Positions 24,174 to 33,395 of a DNA stretch of 64,000 bases are shown piece by piece (the first letter of the stretch is position 1; each line of letters starts with the position of its first letter). The notes under the pieces are model-generated. The model was not told where the DNA came from and searched no databases. It worked only from the letters and a program-made list of their open reading frames with translations. This stretch comes from Alphaproteobacteria bacterium Ga0077535 (GTDB taxonomy: Bacteria; Pseudomonadota; Alphaproteobacteria; Caulobacterales; Aquidulcibacteraceae), in the NCBI GenBank assembly GCA_001464425.1, contig LNEK01000012.1, forward strand, positions 117,467 through 181,466, in the 5' to 3' direction. The translations under genes were made by a program, and so were the position numbers.

Positions 24174-27060
24174 CGCCGACGTCGGCAAAACTGCGCGTCA
24201 CCAACCCCAACCGACTGGTCAGGGCGCCGAGTTCGGCGAGGTCCTCGTCCGCCTGCTGCGGATAAAGGCCGGCGGCGCGGCAGAGGTGAGCGCGCAGCGC
24301 AAGGCCATCGGCGATGAGGCAGGGATTGTTGATGTCGCGAGCGATGCGCAACGCCGCATCCAGATTGGCAAAGCAGCGTTCGATCTGTCCGGCGGCGAAG
24401 AGCGCTTCGGCGTACCCGGCATAGAGATGATAGCGCTCAAGCTTGCCGGTGCGCTGGTGCAGGCCCTGATCAAAGCACGCTTGTCCCAAGGCGACGGCTT
24501 CCTCGGCGCGCCCACAGCGGCTGAGCGCGATGGAGAGGCTCCCCGTCGCGTGCGGCTTGATCGCGTCGTAGCCGTTGGTCTCGCTGATGCGAAGCGCGCG
24601 CTCTAGACATTCAAGGCCCTCTTGGTTGCGCTCGGCCAGCACCAGCGCGCGGCCAAGGGAATGGCGGGCCAGCACCTCGGCATAAGCGTCCGCTTCGCGA
24701 ACAGCGATGGCCAAGGCGCGATCGCCATGGGCGATGGCGGCGTCATAGGCGCCGATGTCGAGCAGAAACCAGCTCATAAAGGCGTGCGCCATGGCGCTTG
24801 GGGTCGCTGCGGCGCCCAGCCGTGCGGTTTCAAGTTCGCCGGTCAAAAGGCTGCACACCTCGTCCAGTGTGGCGATGGCGCGCGTCACTTGGCCAAGGCC
24901 ATGCAGATTGTTCGCCAGCATCAATTGATTGGAAAAGATGAGCGGCAGCGAATGTAAGGTCTGGGCCAGCGGCAGCGCTGCTTCGGCGACTTTGAAGCCG
25001 GTTTCATAATCACCCTCAAACCAGCAGAGCATCGCCATTTGCGACATCGCGCTGCAGACTTTGTCCGGCCGGTCCTGCTTGCGGGCAAGATCGGTGATGT
25101 GCGGCAGCACGGTTTTCATCTCGTCGAACTCGCCCGCCTGCAGCAAGGTGGCGAACGCCATCAGCACAAAGTCGACGTATTTTTCTTCGCCGGCGGGACC
25201 GGCGCGCGGCGCCAGACGCGCCGCTTGAGCAAGGATGCGCCTCAGCGATGCGCCGGCAGAGCTGTCGCGGGCCGCAACGCCGCTCTCCCAAAGAAACTCG
25301 AGCGCCTGTTCAAACTCTCCTGCGCCTTCTGCATGCACCGTCAGCCGTTCATAGCGGCCGCTCAAATCGGAAGCGTCGGCCAAGAGCGCGGCGACGGCGG
25401 CGCGGTGCAAGCGCTCGCGCCGCTCGCGCGGCAAGGTCTCAAGGCAGGATTCGGTGATGGTCTGATGCCGGAAGCGCACGTTTGATCCCGTGCGCGGATC
25501 GATGAAAGCGAAGTCTTCGAGTTCGGCCAGCTCGCGCGCCAATCTTTCATCGCTGCGGCCGAGCACGCCTTTGGCGATGCTGAGTTCAACTTCATCGCCG
25601 AGTAGGCTGAGCGCTTGAACGGTCGCTTTGGCGCCGAGTGACAATTGGCTCAGGCGGGCGTGAATGACGGATTTCACACTGTCGGGAAGCGGATCAAAGC
25701 GCGGCGGTCCGGCAGGATCGAGCGCTGAGATGATTTGCTCAAGCACGAACGGCACGCCATCGGCGCGCCGCAAGAGCTCGCTCAGCGCCGATTGCGTCAG
25801 CGCTGCGCCGCTCCATAAGCGCCGCGCTAACGCGGCCATGTCGGCGTCCGGGAGGGCTGCAAGCGAGATCGCGGCCGCCGCTATGTCGCGCGCGTCGCTG
25901 GCGGCTTCTGGTCGGGTTGTCAGCACAAGAGAGACCGGCGTGTCCATGCGCGCGAGCATGCGCACAAAGAGGCGGCTTTCGGGATCGAGCAGGTGGAGAT
26001 CTTCGATGATCGCGAGCGTGGGTTGGGTTTGGATCAAGCTCTTAAACGTTGTCGCCAGCGCCCGCGCGATCAGGGTCGGGGTTTGATTGGCGTCTCGGCG
26101 GCGCTTGCTTGCGCGTCTGCTGAGCAGCACCGGCACGAGGCGCTCGACGGTCTCAGCATCGACGCCGGCGTGGGTTAAGCCAGCGCTCAGCGCTTCGCTG
26201 GAGAGCGGCGGCGACATATGGAGAGCCTGCAAAATAAGCGTCCGCGCCGCCGCAAAAGGGGTCGCAGTCTTTTGTCGATCGCCGAAGAAGACCAGCGTTT
26301 GTACGCCGTCGGCTTGGGCCTCGGCGGCGAGCGCGGCGGTCAAGCGGCTCTTGCCGACGCCTGCTTCGCCGATGACAGCGATCGGGCCAGGGTCTGCGCC
26401 GCTTGGCAGGCGCCGGCGCAGCATCGCCAACTCATCGACGCGGCCGATCATCGGCGCCTCATAGCGGCGCGCAAAGCCCGGCTCGGATCCATCTTGCGGA
26501 CGCGCATCAAGACTAAGCACGTCGATATTGAGTTCATCCAAAGCTGAGGGGCGCTTTTGCGGCGTGATGAGTAATTTGGCGCGGCACAAGCTCAGCGTCT
26601 TGGTGCTGACCAGGACGCCCCCAGGCGGCGCCGCTTTTTGCAGCGCCGCGGCGATATGAACGGGGACGCCGGAGACGCGGGCGCGTCCGTCTTCACGCCA
26701 AAAGAAGACGAGGCCCGAATGCACGCCGACGCGAAAGCGAATAGGGGCGCCCCCGGCGGTGCGGGGACCGGCATGCATAATGTCGGCGTGCTGCAGATCC
26801 CAGGCGGCGGCGCAGGCGCGGTCGGCGTGATCCTCGCAAGCGTTCGGCCATCCGAACACGGCAAGGCCGCCATCGCCCTCTGGGTCGACGACGAAGCCGC
26901 CAGCGTGCAGCACCGCCGCTTGCGCGGGCGCCAGCCAACGGCGCAAATTGTCTCGCGCTTCTTCGGGCTCGCAATCGGCGATGTGGCGGGTCGAGCCCAC
27001 CAGATCGTAATGGAGCATGGTGACGATGCGCCGCTCCGGCGATTGAGATTGGGCCTTCAT
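24157..27060 (-). CDS. Class III cyclase-like / AAA ATPase / TPR signalling protein
   Basis: A 967-residue protein convergent with the fusion gene and overlapping it by 17 bp. The N-terminal 180 residues are a class III nucleotidyl cyclase homology domain: YDLVGST with the first metal Asp and EGDGGLAVFGWP with the second. The usual VNxAARL catalytic motif reads VHIAAAL, so the Asn and Arg are replaced. A STAND-type ATPase follows (Walker A GEAGVGKSRL near 235, Walker B-like LAIIEDLHLLD near 345), then a long helical TPR array to the end. Cyclase activity is doubtful; it could be a sensor or adaptor. A GTG lies one codon before the ATG. Confidence 0.85.
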   Translation of the reverse strand: MKAQSQSPERRIVTMLHYDLVGSTRHIADCEPEEARDNLRRWLAPAQAAVLHAGGFVVDPEGDGGLAVFGWPNACEDHADRACAAAWDLQHADIMHAGPRTAGGAPIRFRVGVHSGLVFFWREDGRARVSGVPVHIAAALQKAAPPGGVLVSTKTLSLCRAKLLITPQKRPSALDELNIDVLSLDARPQDGSEPGFARRYEAPMIGRVDELAMLRRRLPSGADPGPIAVIGEAGVGKSRLTAALAAEAQADGVQTLVFFGDRQKTATPFAAARTLILQALHMSPPLSSEALSAGLTHAGVDAETVERLVPVLLSRRASKRRRDANQTPTLIARALATTFKSLIQTQPTLAIIEDLHLLDPESRLFVRMLARMDTPVSLVLTTRPEAASDARDIAAAAISLAALPDADMAALARRLWSGAALTQSALSELLRRADGVPFVLEQIISALDPAGPPRFDPLPDSVKSVIHARLSQLSLGAKATVQALSLLGDEVELSIAKGVLGRSDERLARELAELEDFAFIDPRTGSNVRFRHQTITESCLETLPRERRERLHRAAVAALLADASDLSGRYERLTVHAEGAGEFEQALEFLWESGVAARDSSAGASLRRILAQAARLAPRAGPAGEEKYVDFVLMAFATLLQAGEFDEMKTVLPHITDLARKQDRPDKVCSAMSQMAMLCWFEGDYETGFKVAEAALPLAQTLHSLPLIFSNQLMLANNLHGLGQVTRAIATLDEVCSLLTGELETARLGAAATPSAMAHAFMSWFLLDIGAYDAAIAHGDRALAIAVREADAYAEVLARHSLGRALVLAERNQEGLECLERALRISETNGYDAIKPHATGSLSIALSRCGRAEEAVALGQACFDQGLHQRTGKLERYHLYAGYAEALFAAGQIERCFANLDAALRIARDINNPCLIADGLALRAHLCRAAGLYPQQADEDLAELGALTSRLGLVTRSFADVGVTAPA

Positions 27061-27134
27061 CACCTAGAGGGTCCGTTCACCGCTTAGCGCCAATTGCCAA
27101 CATCAAACTCTAACGCCCTTGCCCGATTTGCCTA

Positions 27135-28622
27135 TCAACGTTTGGATTGGCGCCGACGCTTCGCAGGCGAAGGCCGCTTCTGCTTTGCCTCGCCAGCATC
27201 TTGCGGCGCGCGCGGTGCGGCATCGGCGTCGCCATCGTCGTGAGCGGCGCTCACCATAAACGGCGAGGACACAGCGACGAGCGCGCCTTTGATGGTGAGC
27301 GCCAAACGATAAGCGCCGGTGGCTTCGGGGGCTGGCAACGTGAGGCGCAGTTCGTCATGCAGCTGCACCCGCGCGCCGCTCACGGCTTGGAATGCAAAAT
27401 TGGGATTTGCCTCATTGCTGTCTGCTGCCGCCTCAATGCGTTCAATGTCGATTGCGATGTCGACGCCTTGCGGCGCCGCGCCATGGAGAAAAACCGCGAT
27501 CGCCACCGGCTGGAGTGGCGCGTAACCCGAACTATTGGTTTGGATCTCGATCCGTCGCATGCGCTTTTGCCGCGCCGCAGGAAGGGTAAAGGCGCCGATC
27601 TCGCGCACTGAGAGCTCTTCTCCAAGCGCCTGCGCAAAGGCGGCGCCGGCCAAGACTTGCAGATGCTCGCCTGCAAACCGGCGCACATCAATGCCGTCGT
27701 CGGTGTGCGTCAAACTCCAGTCCGGCACCGCCCCATCGCCGTCATTGGTCAAGGTACGCGTCCAGCGCCCGCCGCTACTGGCGGCGATCTCGTGCACGGT
27801 CGCGATGCGTCCGCCGGTAAAACTCTTATAGCGCACTGTCGTGGGGCGCTTGCGCAGATCAAGCTTTGACCAGGTAAAGCGCGCGGCCTCCAAAAGCTCG
27901 TGTTTCAGTCCCAACGTCTCGGCGCCGGCGGCGCTATAAATGTCGAGCGCACGGCCGGTGCGATCGAGCACTAGCGGGCGCTGGCCAGGGGCGAACCGGG
28001 CTGGCGGCGGCAAGAGCTGATAGCCTGAAGAAAACGCAGGATCGGAGAAGATGACGCCTGGATCGCCGTCGACGCCGGCTATGGTGTGCAGGCGCAAATG
28101 CTTGGCGAGAATTTCGAGCGATCCAAGATGGGGTGTCGAGACGCCGTAAAAACGTTTGATGCGCCTGAACCAAGGTCGACCCTTAAACTCGCCGCTTTCC
28201 AGCAGTAAGCGGCAGATCAGGCCGCCCATGCTGTGTGCCAAGAGGACGAGTTCTTCGTCGGGATGAAATTTTACCGTGTCGAGCAGGTTGGCGAGGCTGT
28301 TTGCGACGTCCCACAGATTTGCTCGCCAATCGTAGCCGTAGGCAAGGCGCCGGTGCGCCGCCGAGCTCTGGCTGGCGTCGACGAAGCCGGCGGCTTCAGT
28401 GATGGCGTCGAGCGGCTGGTAGATCTCGACGCAGCCGTCGATGACATCAATGGGTTGGCCGGCGCGCAGAGTTTTGCGCGCAAGCCACGAGACCGGCACG
28501 GGCGCACGGTGCGGGCAGGCGAGCAGACGCGGCGGCCACACCCGTGCGCATTGACCAGGCGCCGGCTTCTGCTCGTAAAGCTCGACGCCCTGGATGCCGG
28601 GTACGAAAACCAGATATGTCAT
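27135..28622 (-). CDS. LCAT-like alpha/beta hydrolase
   Basis: A 495-residue protein opening MTYLVFVPGIQGVELY, the lecithin:cholesterol acyltransferase-type oxyanion motif. The nucleophile is in LLAHSMGGLICR near residue 130; candidate Asp is in NDGDGAVPDWSL and His in AGEHLQVL. After about residue 345 a separate beta-rich domain of unknown kind follows. The last 30 residues are strongly basic (KRPSPAKRRRQSKR). There is no signal peptide. It lies 74 bp upstream of the cyclase-like gene on the same strand and may form an operon with it. Likely a lipase or acyltransferase; substrate unknown. Confidence 0.75.
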   Translation of the reverse strand: MTYLVFVPGIQGVELYEQKPAPGQCARVWPPRLLACPHRAPVPVSWLARKTLRAGQPIDVIDGCVEIYQPLDAITEAAGFVDASQSSAAHRRLAYGYDWRANLWDVANSLANLLDTVKFHPDEELVLLAHSMGGLICRLLLESGEFKGRPWFRRIKRFYGVSTPHLGSLEILAKHLRLHTIAGVDGDPGVIFSDPAFSSGYQLLPPPARFAPGQRPLVLDRTGRALDIYSAAGAETLGLKHELLEAARFTWSKLDLRKRPTTVRYKSFTGGRIATVHEIAASSGGRWTRTLTNDGDGAVPDWSLTHTDDGIDVRRFAGEHLQVLAGAAFAQALGEELSVREIGAFTLPAARQKRMRRIEIQTNSSGYAPLQPVAIAVFLHGAAPQGVDIAIDIERIEAAADSNEANPNFAFQAVSGARVQLHDELRLTLPAPEATGAYRLALTIKGALVAVSSPFMVSAAHDDGDADAAPRAPQDAGEAKQKRPSPAKRRRQSKR

Positions 28623-28797
28623 GGGCGTCGGCGCTTCGGCGCCGCCGGCAATGAAACAACAGAGTCTGCAGCCATGGCGCGCTCCCCGTTGCGGGAAATT
28701 TACCGTCGCAGCGGCAAACCCGCAATTAGATAAGATTGGCGCTCAAAGCTACGTTGAGATTGATCTTGCGTAAACCGAACGCTGATAGTCTCGATCC

Positions 28798-29169
28798 ATG
28801 GCGCGCTATCAGAACCGGCCGCGACTGAAAGTCATCAAGAGCGAGCGCGCGCGCAGTGTTCGCCAACACCTCCGGCGCTTCGGCCGACGGCGTGTGCCGC
28901 GCGCGCTCGCCTTTGCGCTGATTGGCGCTGCTGCGCTTGCGGCGCTCATGCTCCTGAATGGGCAAAGCGAGGGCGAACGCCAACTCGCGAAAACCTCGAA
29001 CTATTCCGCGCCTGCGCGTTCGTCGGGCCCGGCTCAATCAGGCCCGTATCGAAATTGCGATGCAGCGCGCGCCGCCGGCGCAGCGCCCGTGCGCCGCGGT
29101 CAAGCCGGCTATGGCGCACATCTCGACCGAGACGGCGACGGCGTTGGCTGTGAGCCTTATCACCGCTAA
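28798..29169 (+). CDS. Excalibur calcium-binding domain membrane protein
   Basis: A 123-residue protein. A very basic cytosolic front (about 1-35) is followed by one membrane helix (ALAFALIGAAALAALMLL), a short linker and the excalibur domain: YRNCDAARAAGAAPVRRGQ, then HLDRDGDGVGCEP with the DxDxDG loop and two cysteines. Excalibur domains bind calcium and occur at the ends of surface proteins or nucleases; here it stands alone on a membrane anchor. Divergent from the LCAT-like gene. Role unknown. Confidence 0.85.
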   Translation: MARYQNRPRLKVIKSERARSVRQHLRRFGRRRVPRALAFALIGAAALAALMLLNGQSEGERQLAKTSNYSAPARSSGPAQSGPYRNCDAARAAGAAPVRRGQAGYGAHLDRDGDGVGCEPYHR

Positions 29170-29256
29170 GTCCGCGGGGCACATTTTCATCCATCATTTT
29201 ATAGAGTGATTTATCGCACACTGGCGATCCAGGTGCGTTCCGTGGTCTTCTGGGGC

Positions 29257-29904
29257 ATGTCCACAAAGACGCCGAGCGGCTTGCCTATGACCATGGAAAA
29301 AGGCTCGATCGAGCCGGCCCTGACGATCGCACCGGTACGGAGCCTGGTTCGCCCCGAGCACATCACAGCAGTGCGTTTCAACGCGCTGCAACGCTGTAGC
29401 GCCCAGCATTGGCGGCTCTTGATCCGCGAACGGATCGCGCCCCGTTACAGGCGCTATGCGCCGCCCGATCCCAAGCGCACCGAAGCGGACGTCCGCAAAA
29501 GCCATCTCGACAAACTCCTCGACCTCAACGCCTTCGACGCAATCTCTGAAATTTGGCTCACCTCAAAATTCGTGAGCTGTGAGGAGCTCGAATGCGCGGG
29601 CGGTAAGCGCAAGCGTCCGCTGAGCAAACAGTCGCTCGCGCGCCGCCTGCAAGAGATCGCGCAGAAGGAGGGTGATTTTAGCGATCCCGGCACGTTTGAA
29701 GGGCGCGCCCATCGCCTTGTCGAGGCCATGCTCAGCTACGGGCTGCTCGAAGAAGAAATTGTCCGCCCAAACCTCAAGATCCTGCATCCGACAGAGCTGC
29801 TGCATGCGCTGATGGTGACATTCCACACCAATATGGTTTTGGGCTGGGAAAGCTCAGTCGGCCAGAACGCAAGCAATGACACCTCCGACAAAGGGGGGGC
29901 TTGA
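29257..29904 (+). CDS. Hypothetical protein paired with TIR-domain protein
   Basis: A 215-residue, mostly helical protein. The ATG at 29257 (with GGGG just before) is chosen; a GTG at 29206 and ATGs at 29287 and 29293 are alternatives. The central part (ADVRKSHLDKLLDLNAFDAI, then KQSLARRLQEIAQKEGDF and AHRLVEAMLSYGLLEEEIV) has the rhythm of a winged-helix or helical bundle regulator. It ends 3 bp before the TIR gene, so expression is coupled. It may be the regulator or sensor of a TIR-based defence pair. No family recognised. Confidence 0.6.
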   Translation: MSTKTPSGLPMTMEKGSIEPALTIAPVRSLVRPEHITAVRFNALQRCSAQHWRLLIRERIAPRYRRYAPPDPKRTEADVRKSHLDKLLDLNAFDAISEIWLTSKFVSCEELECAGGKRKRPLSKQSLARRLQEIAQKEGDFSDPGTFEGRAHRLVEAMLSYGLLEEEIVRPNLKILHPTELLHALMVTFHTNMVLGWESSVGQNASNDTSDKGGA

Positions 29905-29907
29905 CAG

Positions 29908-31356
29908 ATGCACACGTTCATCGCCCACGCCCGCGCAGATGAGTTCTTTGTTCGCCAGATCGCGGCAGTTCTTGAGCGCTTTGGGTTTTCGACCTGGTGG
30001 GACACTGCCTATGAAAGCGCCGAGCCCATTCAAAGAAATGTGCACGACGCCATTGGCTTTGCGCATGCGTTCATTTTTGTGGTTTCACCGCAAGCGGTTG
30101 AATCGAGGCAGGTGCAGGCGGAAATTGAACTCGCCCGTGAATTGGCCATTCCCATCATACCCATTCTTCGCACCCGGCGCCGAGATCTGGTTCCACAGCA
30201 ATGGCAGGGCTTGCTTGAACAATCATTGGCGCTCGATGCTTGCGATCCCGAAGCGCTGGACGAGGTGTTTGACCTGCTGCTTTCGCGTCTCGAAGCAATC
30301 GTTGACAGGAGTCCGCCGCGCTACGTCAGTGCGCATCACATTCTGCGAGAGATGAAGGCCGACGAGCATTTTGGCTTGCCTACGGGAGGGACAAGTATTC
30401 GACCCCAAATAGAAGAGGTGGTGTCTGAGTTCGGAGCGTTGGCGGGATCCTTGGAGCTCTTTGACAGGATTGAAGAGAGCCTCACGCAGCAGCGTGGAAC
30501 GCCAGGTTATTGTGAAGCAGGTCGATCTCTTGATGCTGCATCAGCCGACGACACAACGACAGATGTCCATGCCAGCTGGGCGGCGCTCACCCGCAACTTT
30601 GACGTAAGACGAGGAGAGATCGCAGCTTTGTGCCATAGACTCAGATCTCTGACCGCTGCTTACGATGTGGAAGAGCGGGTGGAGGGCGCTGCTGACAAAG
30701 ACGTTTGGGGATGGGTTCACCCCAGCGCAGGAGCATATTTCAGAGCAAGCGGAGTAAGTTCATCATTCTGGCCAGAGCCGAGTACACGATTTATGCGAAG
30801 CGGGGACAGCGCCGAGAAATCTCAAAACCATCGAGAAATCACCGATGCTTTGTCACGCGTGGCCGCGGGCGGTCGCGATCGTCGCGACAAGAGTGAGCGG
30901 CTCCTCTCGGAGCTCGGTTTGCAATCTTTGTCGACGCTGCTGACGCAAGTCGTTGCATGCGCCATCAAAGCAAGGCCGGCAGACAATGTAGCGGACGTCA
31001 TATCCGAGGCGGTGCAAGGCGCGCTCTTGCGTGCAGAGGTTACGGATGCTGGTGCGACCGGGCTTCCCAACGGGATGATTGTCGGACTGGTGGATATTCT
31101 TGACAGCAATACAAACTTGGCGAGATCGGGATTGAGACCCGTCGCCGTGCGTCCGTTATGGAGCGATCTAGAGAGAAGCAGCGGTCAAGACCCTTCCGGG
31201 GCCGCTATCTTTGCAGGGACGGATTATCCAAAAGGCAAGCTCGTGGTCGTGGGTGGTGGAACGCCTTATCTGGCGCCAGATCTAGATCCAGGCGACGCGC
31301 TTGTCGGCCTTGCGCATTGTATGAGTCTTCGAAATCCAAACACGCGTCCGCAATGA
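29908..31356 (+). CDS. TIR-domain protein, possible NADase effector
   Basis: A 482-residue protein. Residues 1-130 form a TIR domain: TFIAHARAD (box 1), FSTWWDTAY, then FIFVVSPQAVES and the helix QAEIELARELAIPI, where E72 or E74 is the candidate NAD-cleaving Glu. Residues 140-482 are unlike any domain I know; they are mixed helical with several Asp/Ser-rich turns. By eye the base composition of the second half is less GC-rich than neighbours, hinting at transfer. Bacterial TIR proteins often deplete NAD in response to phage. With its tightly coupled partner it is a defence candidate; function not shown. Confidence 0.75.
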   Translation: MHTFIAHARADEFFVRQIAAVLERFGFSTWWDTAYESAEPIQRNVHDAIGFAHAFIFVVSPQAVESRQVQAEIELARELAIPIIPILRTRRRDLVPQQWQGLLEQSLALDACDPEALDEVFDLLLSRLEAIVDRSPPRYVSAHHILREMKADEHFGLPTGGTSIRPQIEEVVSEFGALAGSLELFDRIEESLTQQRGTPGYCEAGRSLDAASADDTTTDVHASWAALTRNFDVRRGEIAALCHRLRSLTAAYDVEERVEGAADKDVWGWVHPSAGAYFRASGVSSSFWPEPSTRFMRSGDSAEKSQNHREITDALSRVAAGGRDRRDKSERLLSELGLQSLSTLLTQVVACAIKARPADNVADVISEAVQGALLRAEVTDAGATGLPNGMIVGLVDILDSNTNLARSGLRPVAVRPLWSDLERSSGQDPSGAAIFAGTDYPKGKLVVVGGGTPYLAPDLDPGDALVGLAHCMSLRNPNTRPQ

Positions 31357-31369
31357 TCTAGGCGTCACA

Positions 31370-31397
31370 TGCATTGGTCGATGCGTCGGCCAATGCA
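31370..31397. terminator. Inverted repeat after the TIR gene
   Basis: TGCATTGG (31370-31377) and CCAATGCA (31390-31397) form an 8-bp stem with a 12-nt loop, 14 bp after the TIR stop. GATGCGTC-like units repeat nearby. No T tract; it may end the TIR operon. The rest of 31357-31618 shows no gene. Confidence 0.35.
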
Positions 31398-31618
31398 GAC
31401 GCTGACGCATCGGACAACGCGCTCAGTTTCGCCATACCGCAATGCGCGCTCCGCGGCGCCATAAAATGTGGGGCGACATCGAAGGGTGCTGGTGTCGACA
31501 GATTTTGCAGAGGCTGATTAGCCGCCGCGCAGGGCCCATTCTCCAGGTCAGTTCTGGAGACGTGGATGTCGATCAAAGCGCATTCTTATAAACGCGATAG
31601 CGCGGCGGCGCAGATTTA

Positions 31619-33076
31619 ATGCGTCGCGACGTAGTCATCGTCGGCGGCGGCGTGAGCGGCGCGTTTTGCGCCTATGAGATGCAGCGCGCCTATCCAGAGG
31701 CTCGCGTCTCAATTTTCGACCGCGCACCAAGTTTTGGTGGGCGAACGGCGGCGTTCGATATGGGCGCAGCGCGACCGCTAGAAGGCGGCGCAAGCTTTGT
31801 GTCCAGCGCGCATGAGCTCGTGCTGCGTCTCGCGCATGCGCTCAAGTGCACGATGACCGAGGTGCGCTTTCGTCAGGTTGGCCTCCATCTTGATGGCGAC
31901 TGCGCGTCGCCTTACCGTTTGACGCAAGGGCTCGGCGACGGCGCTTTTACGGGCGCAGCGCTCCAGCATGCGACGCTGACGAAGCTCGCGCCGCAAGCTG
32001 TTGCGGCGATTGCGGCGTCGGACGGCGCGGCGGCCAAGCAAATTTTGCGCAGCACTGAAATTGATGGCCGCGCGCTTTGGCGCTGGCCCATTGGTCCGCT
32101 CTTGGAGCGCCTCTGGTCGCCCGAACAGGTGCGGCGGGCGCGCAACACTCATGGCTGCACGTCCAATTTTGGCGCCGCCAACGCCTTTGACACGCTGTTG
32201 ACCGCCGCTTGGGAAGGCGCGCCCGGCCAGTCCTTTTACCGGTTCGACAAAGGCGCCGGTCACTTCGCCTGCACATTGGCCGAGGCGAGCCCCGAAATTT
32301 TGCGCTTCACGCATCATCGTTTGATCGCGCTCGGCCGGTGCGCGAATGGCTTTGTTCTAAGCTTCAGCACGCCCGCTGGCCTGCGCCATGTTGAGGCCGG
32401 GCTCGTGATCTTGGCGCTGCCGCGCCGGGCGCTAAACCTTATCGCGTTTGGCGACGATATTGTCGGCGCTTCGTTTCATCATGATCTGTCGCAGATCATT
32501 GACGTGCCGGCGTTCAAGCTGTTCCTCGAATTTGACCGGCGCTGGTGGGACGATCTGCCGTTTACGCTGGGCTCTGGCGATCTTGGCGCAGTCTTCACCC
32601 AACTTGCAGCCCAGCAGAACTATTTCGAGAACACTGCCGGGCGTCATTGGATGCTGGCGGTGTTCGCCGATGGCGAGAACGCCCTCTATTGGCGCTCGCT
32701 CCTCGAGGCTGACGGCGCTGCATCGGTGACGCGCGGCGCGCCCATGGGGGCAACGCCTGCGCATCTCATCGCCGCTGCGCACCGGCATCTTGAAATCATG
32801 TACGGGCGCGTGCCGGCGCCGCGGTGCGGCGTCTATGCCGACTGGAGCGCCGGCTGGCACGCGTGGCGCCCGGGCGCCCGGTCGTGGGAGGTGCGTGAGC
32901 GGCTGGTTCAGCCCAATTCCAATTTGCCTCTTTTCATCTGCGGAGAGCTCCTCGCCGAGCACGCAGGCTGGATGGAGAGCGCACTCAACAATGCCGAAGA
33001 GATGCTTGAACGGGCTTCGGCTTGGCTGGCGCACACCCGCGCCAGAACGTTTCTCCCGTTCGTCAATGAAAGGTAA
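31619..33076 (+). CDS. FAD-dependent amine-oxidase-like oxidoreductase (borosin operon)
   Basis: A 485-residue flavoprotein. The Rossmann motif VVIVGGGVSGAFCAYEM is at residues 5-21, with SIFDRAP closing the second strand and FGGRT as the following flavin loop typical of monoamine-oxidase-like enzymes. The C-terminal flavin contact region reads LFICGELLAEHAGWMESAL. No signal peptide. Its stop is only 5 bp before the borosin precursor, which argues for a role in the same pathway, for example oxidising the peptide after N-methylation or releasing an amine. That role is inferred; the fold call is firm. Confidence 0.8.
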   Translation: MRRDVVIVGGGVSGAFCAYEMQRAYPEARVSIFDRAPSFGGRTAAFDMGAARPLEGGASFVSSAHELVLRLAHALKCTMTEVRFRQVGLHLDGDCASPYRLTQGLGDGAFTGAALQHATLTKLAPQAVAAIAASDGAAAKQILRSTEIDGRALWRWPIGPLLERLWSPEQVRRARNTHGCTSNFGAANAFDTLLTAAWEGAPGQSFYRFDKGAGHFACTLAEASPEILRFTHHRLIALGRCANGFVLSFSTPAGLRHVEAGLVILALPRRALNLIAFGDDIVGASFHHDLSQIIDVPAFKLFLEFDRRWWDDLPFTLGSGDLGAVFTQLAAQQNYFENTAGRHWMLAVFADGENALYWRSLLEADGAASVTRGAPMGATPAHLIAAAHRHLEIMYGRVPAPRCGVYADWSAGWHAWRPGARSWEVRERLVQPNSNLPLFICGELLAEHAGWMESALNNAEEMLERASAWLAHTRARTFLPFVNER

Positions 33077-33081
33077 TCCCC

Positions 33082-33312
33082 GTGGAAAAGACTCTGAACT
33101 TCCTCACCAAACTCGGCCAAGACCCGGCTCTGCGCGCCCGCTATCGCGCCAACCCGAAGGCTGCGCTCGCCGCCAGCAAGCTCAATGCCGGCGCACGCGC
33201 CGCCATTGCTTCTGGCGATCTGGCGCAGATCCGCGCCGCTGCCGGCGTTGAGGCGGCGTCGTTGCCGCCGAAGGTGGTCAATGTGCCGGGCGCGTTCGGC
33301 GCCGCAGCCTAA
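33082..33312 (+). CDS. Putative split-borosin precursor peptide
   Basis: A 76-residue peptide with a GTG start and AAAGG upstream. The leader (about 1-52) matches the helical borosin-binding pattern of split borosins such as SonA: FLTKLGQDPALRARYRANP, then AALAASKL and IASGDLAQIRAAAG. The remaining C-terminal part (VEAASLPPKVVNVPGAFGAA) is small-residue and hydrophobic, as expected of a core; candidate N-methylated positions are the VVNV and AFGA residues, not prolines. It lies between the flavoprotein and the methyltransferase. Its tiny size, context and leader together support the call; modification has to be shown. Confidence 0.8.
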   Translation: MEKTLNFLTKLGQDPALRARYRANPKAALAASKLNAGARAAIASGDLAQIRAAAGVEAASLPPKVVNVPGAFGAAA

Positions 33313-33356
33313 CCCGCACTCGCGGGTGTGGGGCGGCGCATCATGCGCCGTCCCAC
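33312..33356 (+). terminator. Tandem hairpins between borosin precursor and methyltransferase
   Basis: First ACCCGC/GCGGGT (33312-33317 and 33322-33327), then a strong 13-bp stem (33328-33340 with 33344-33356, one G-T pair, 3-nt loop). No run of T follows. Placed right after the precursor stop and 39 bp before the methyltransferase, it could be a leaky terminator or an mRNA-end protector, giving more precursor than enzyme. Confidence 0.55.
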
Positions 33357-33395
33357 GCTTGCTTTGCTCTCATGACGTTCGCCTAGGAGATCAGA

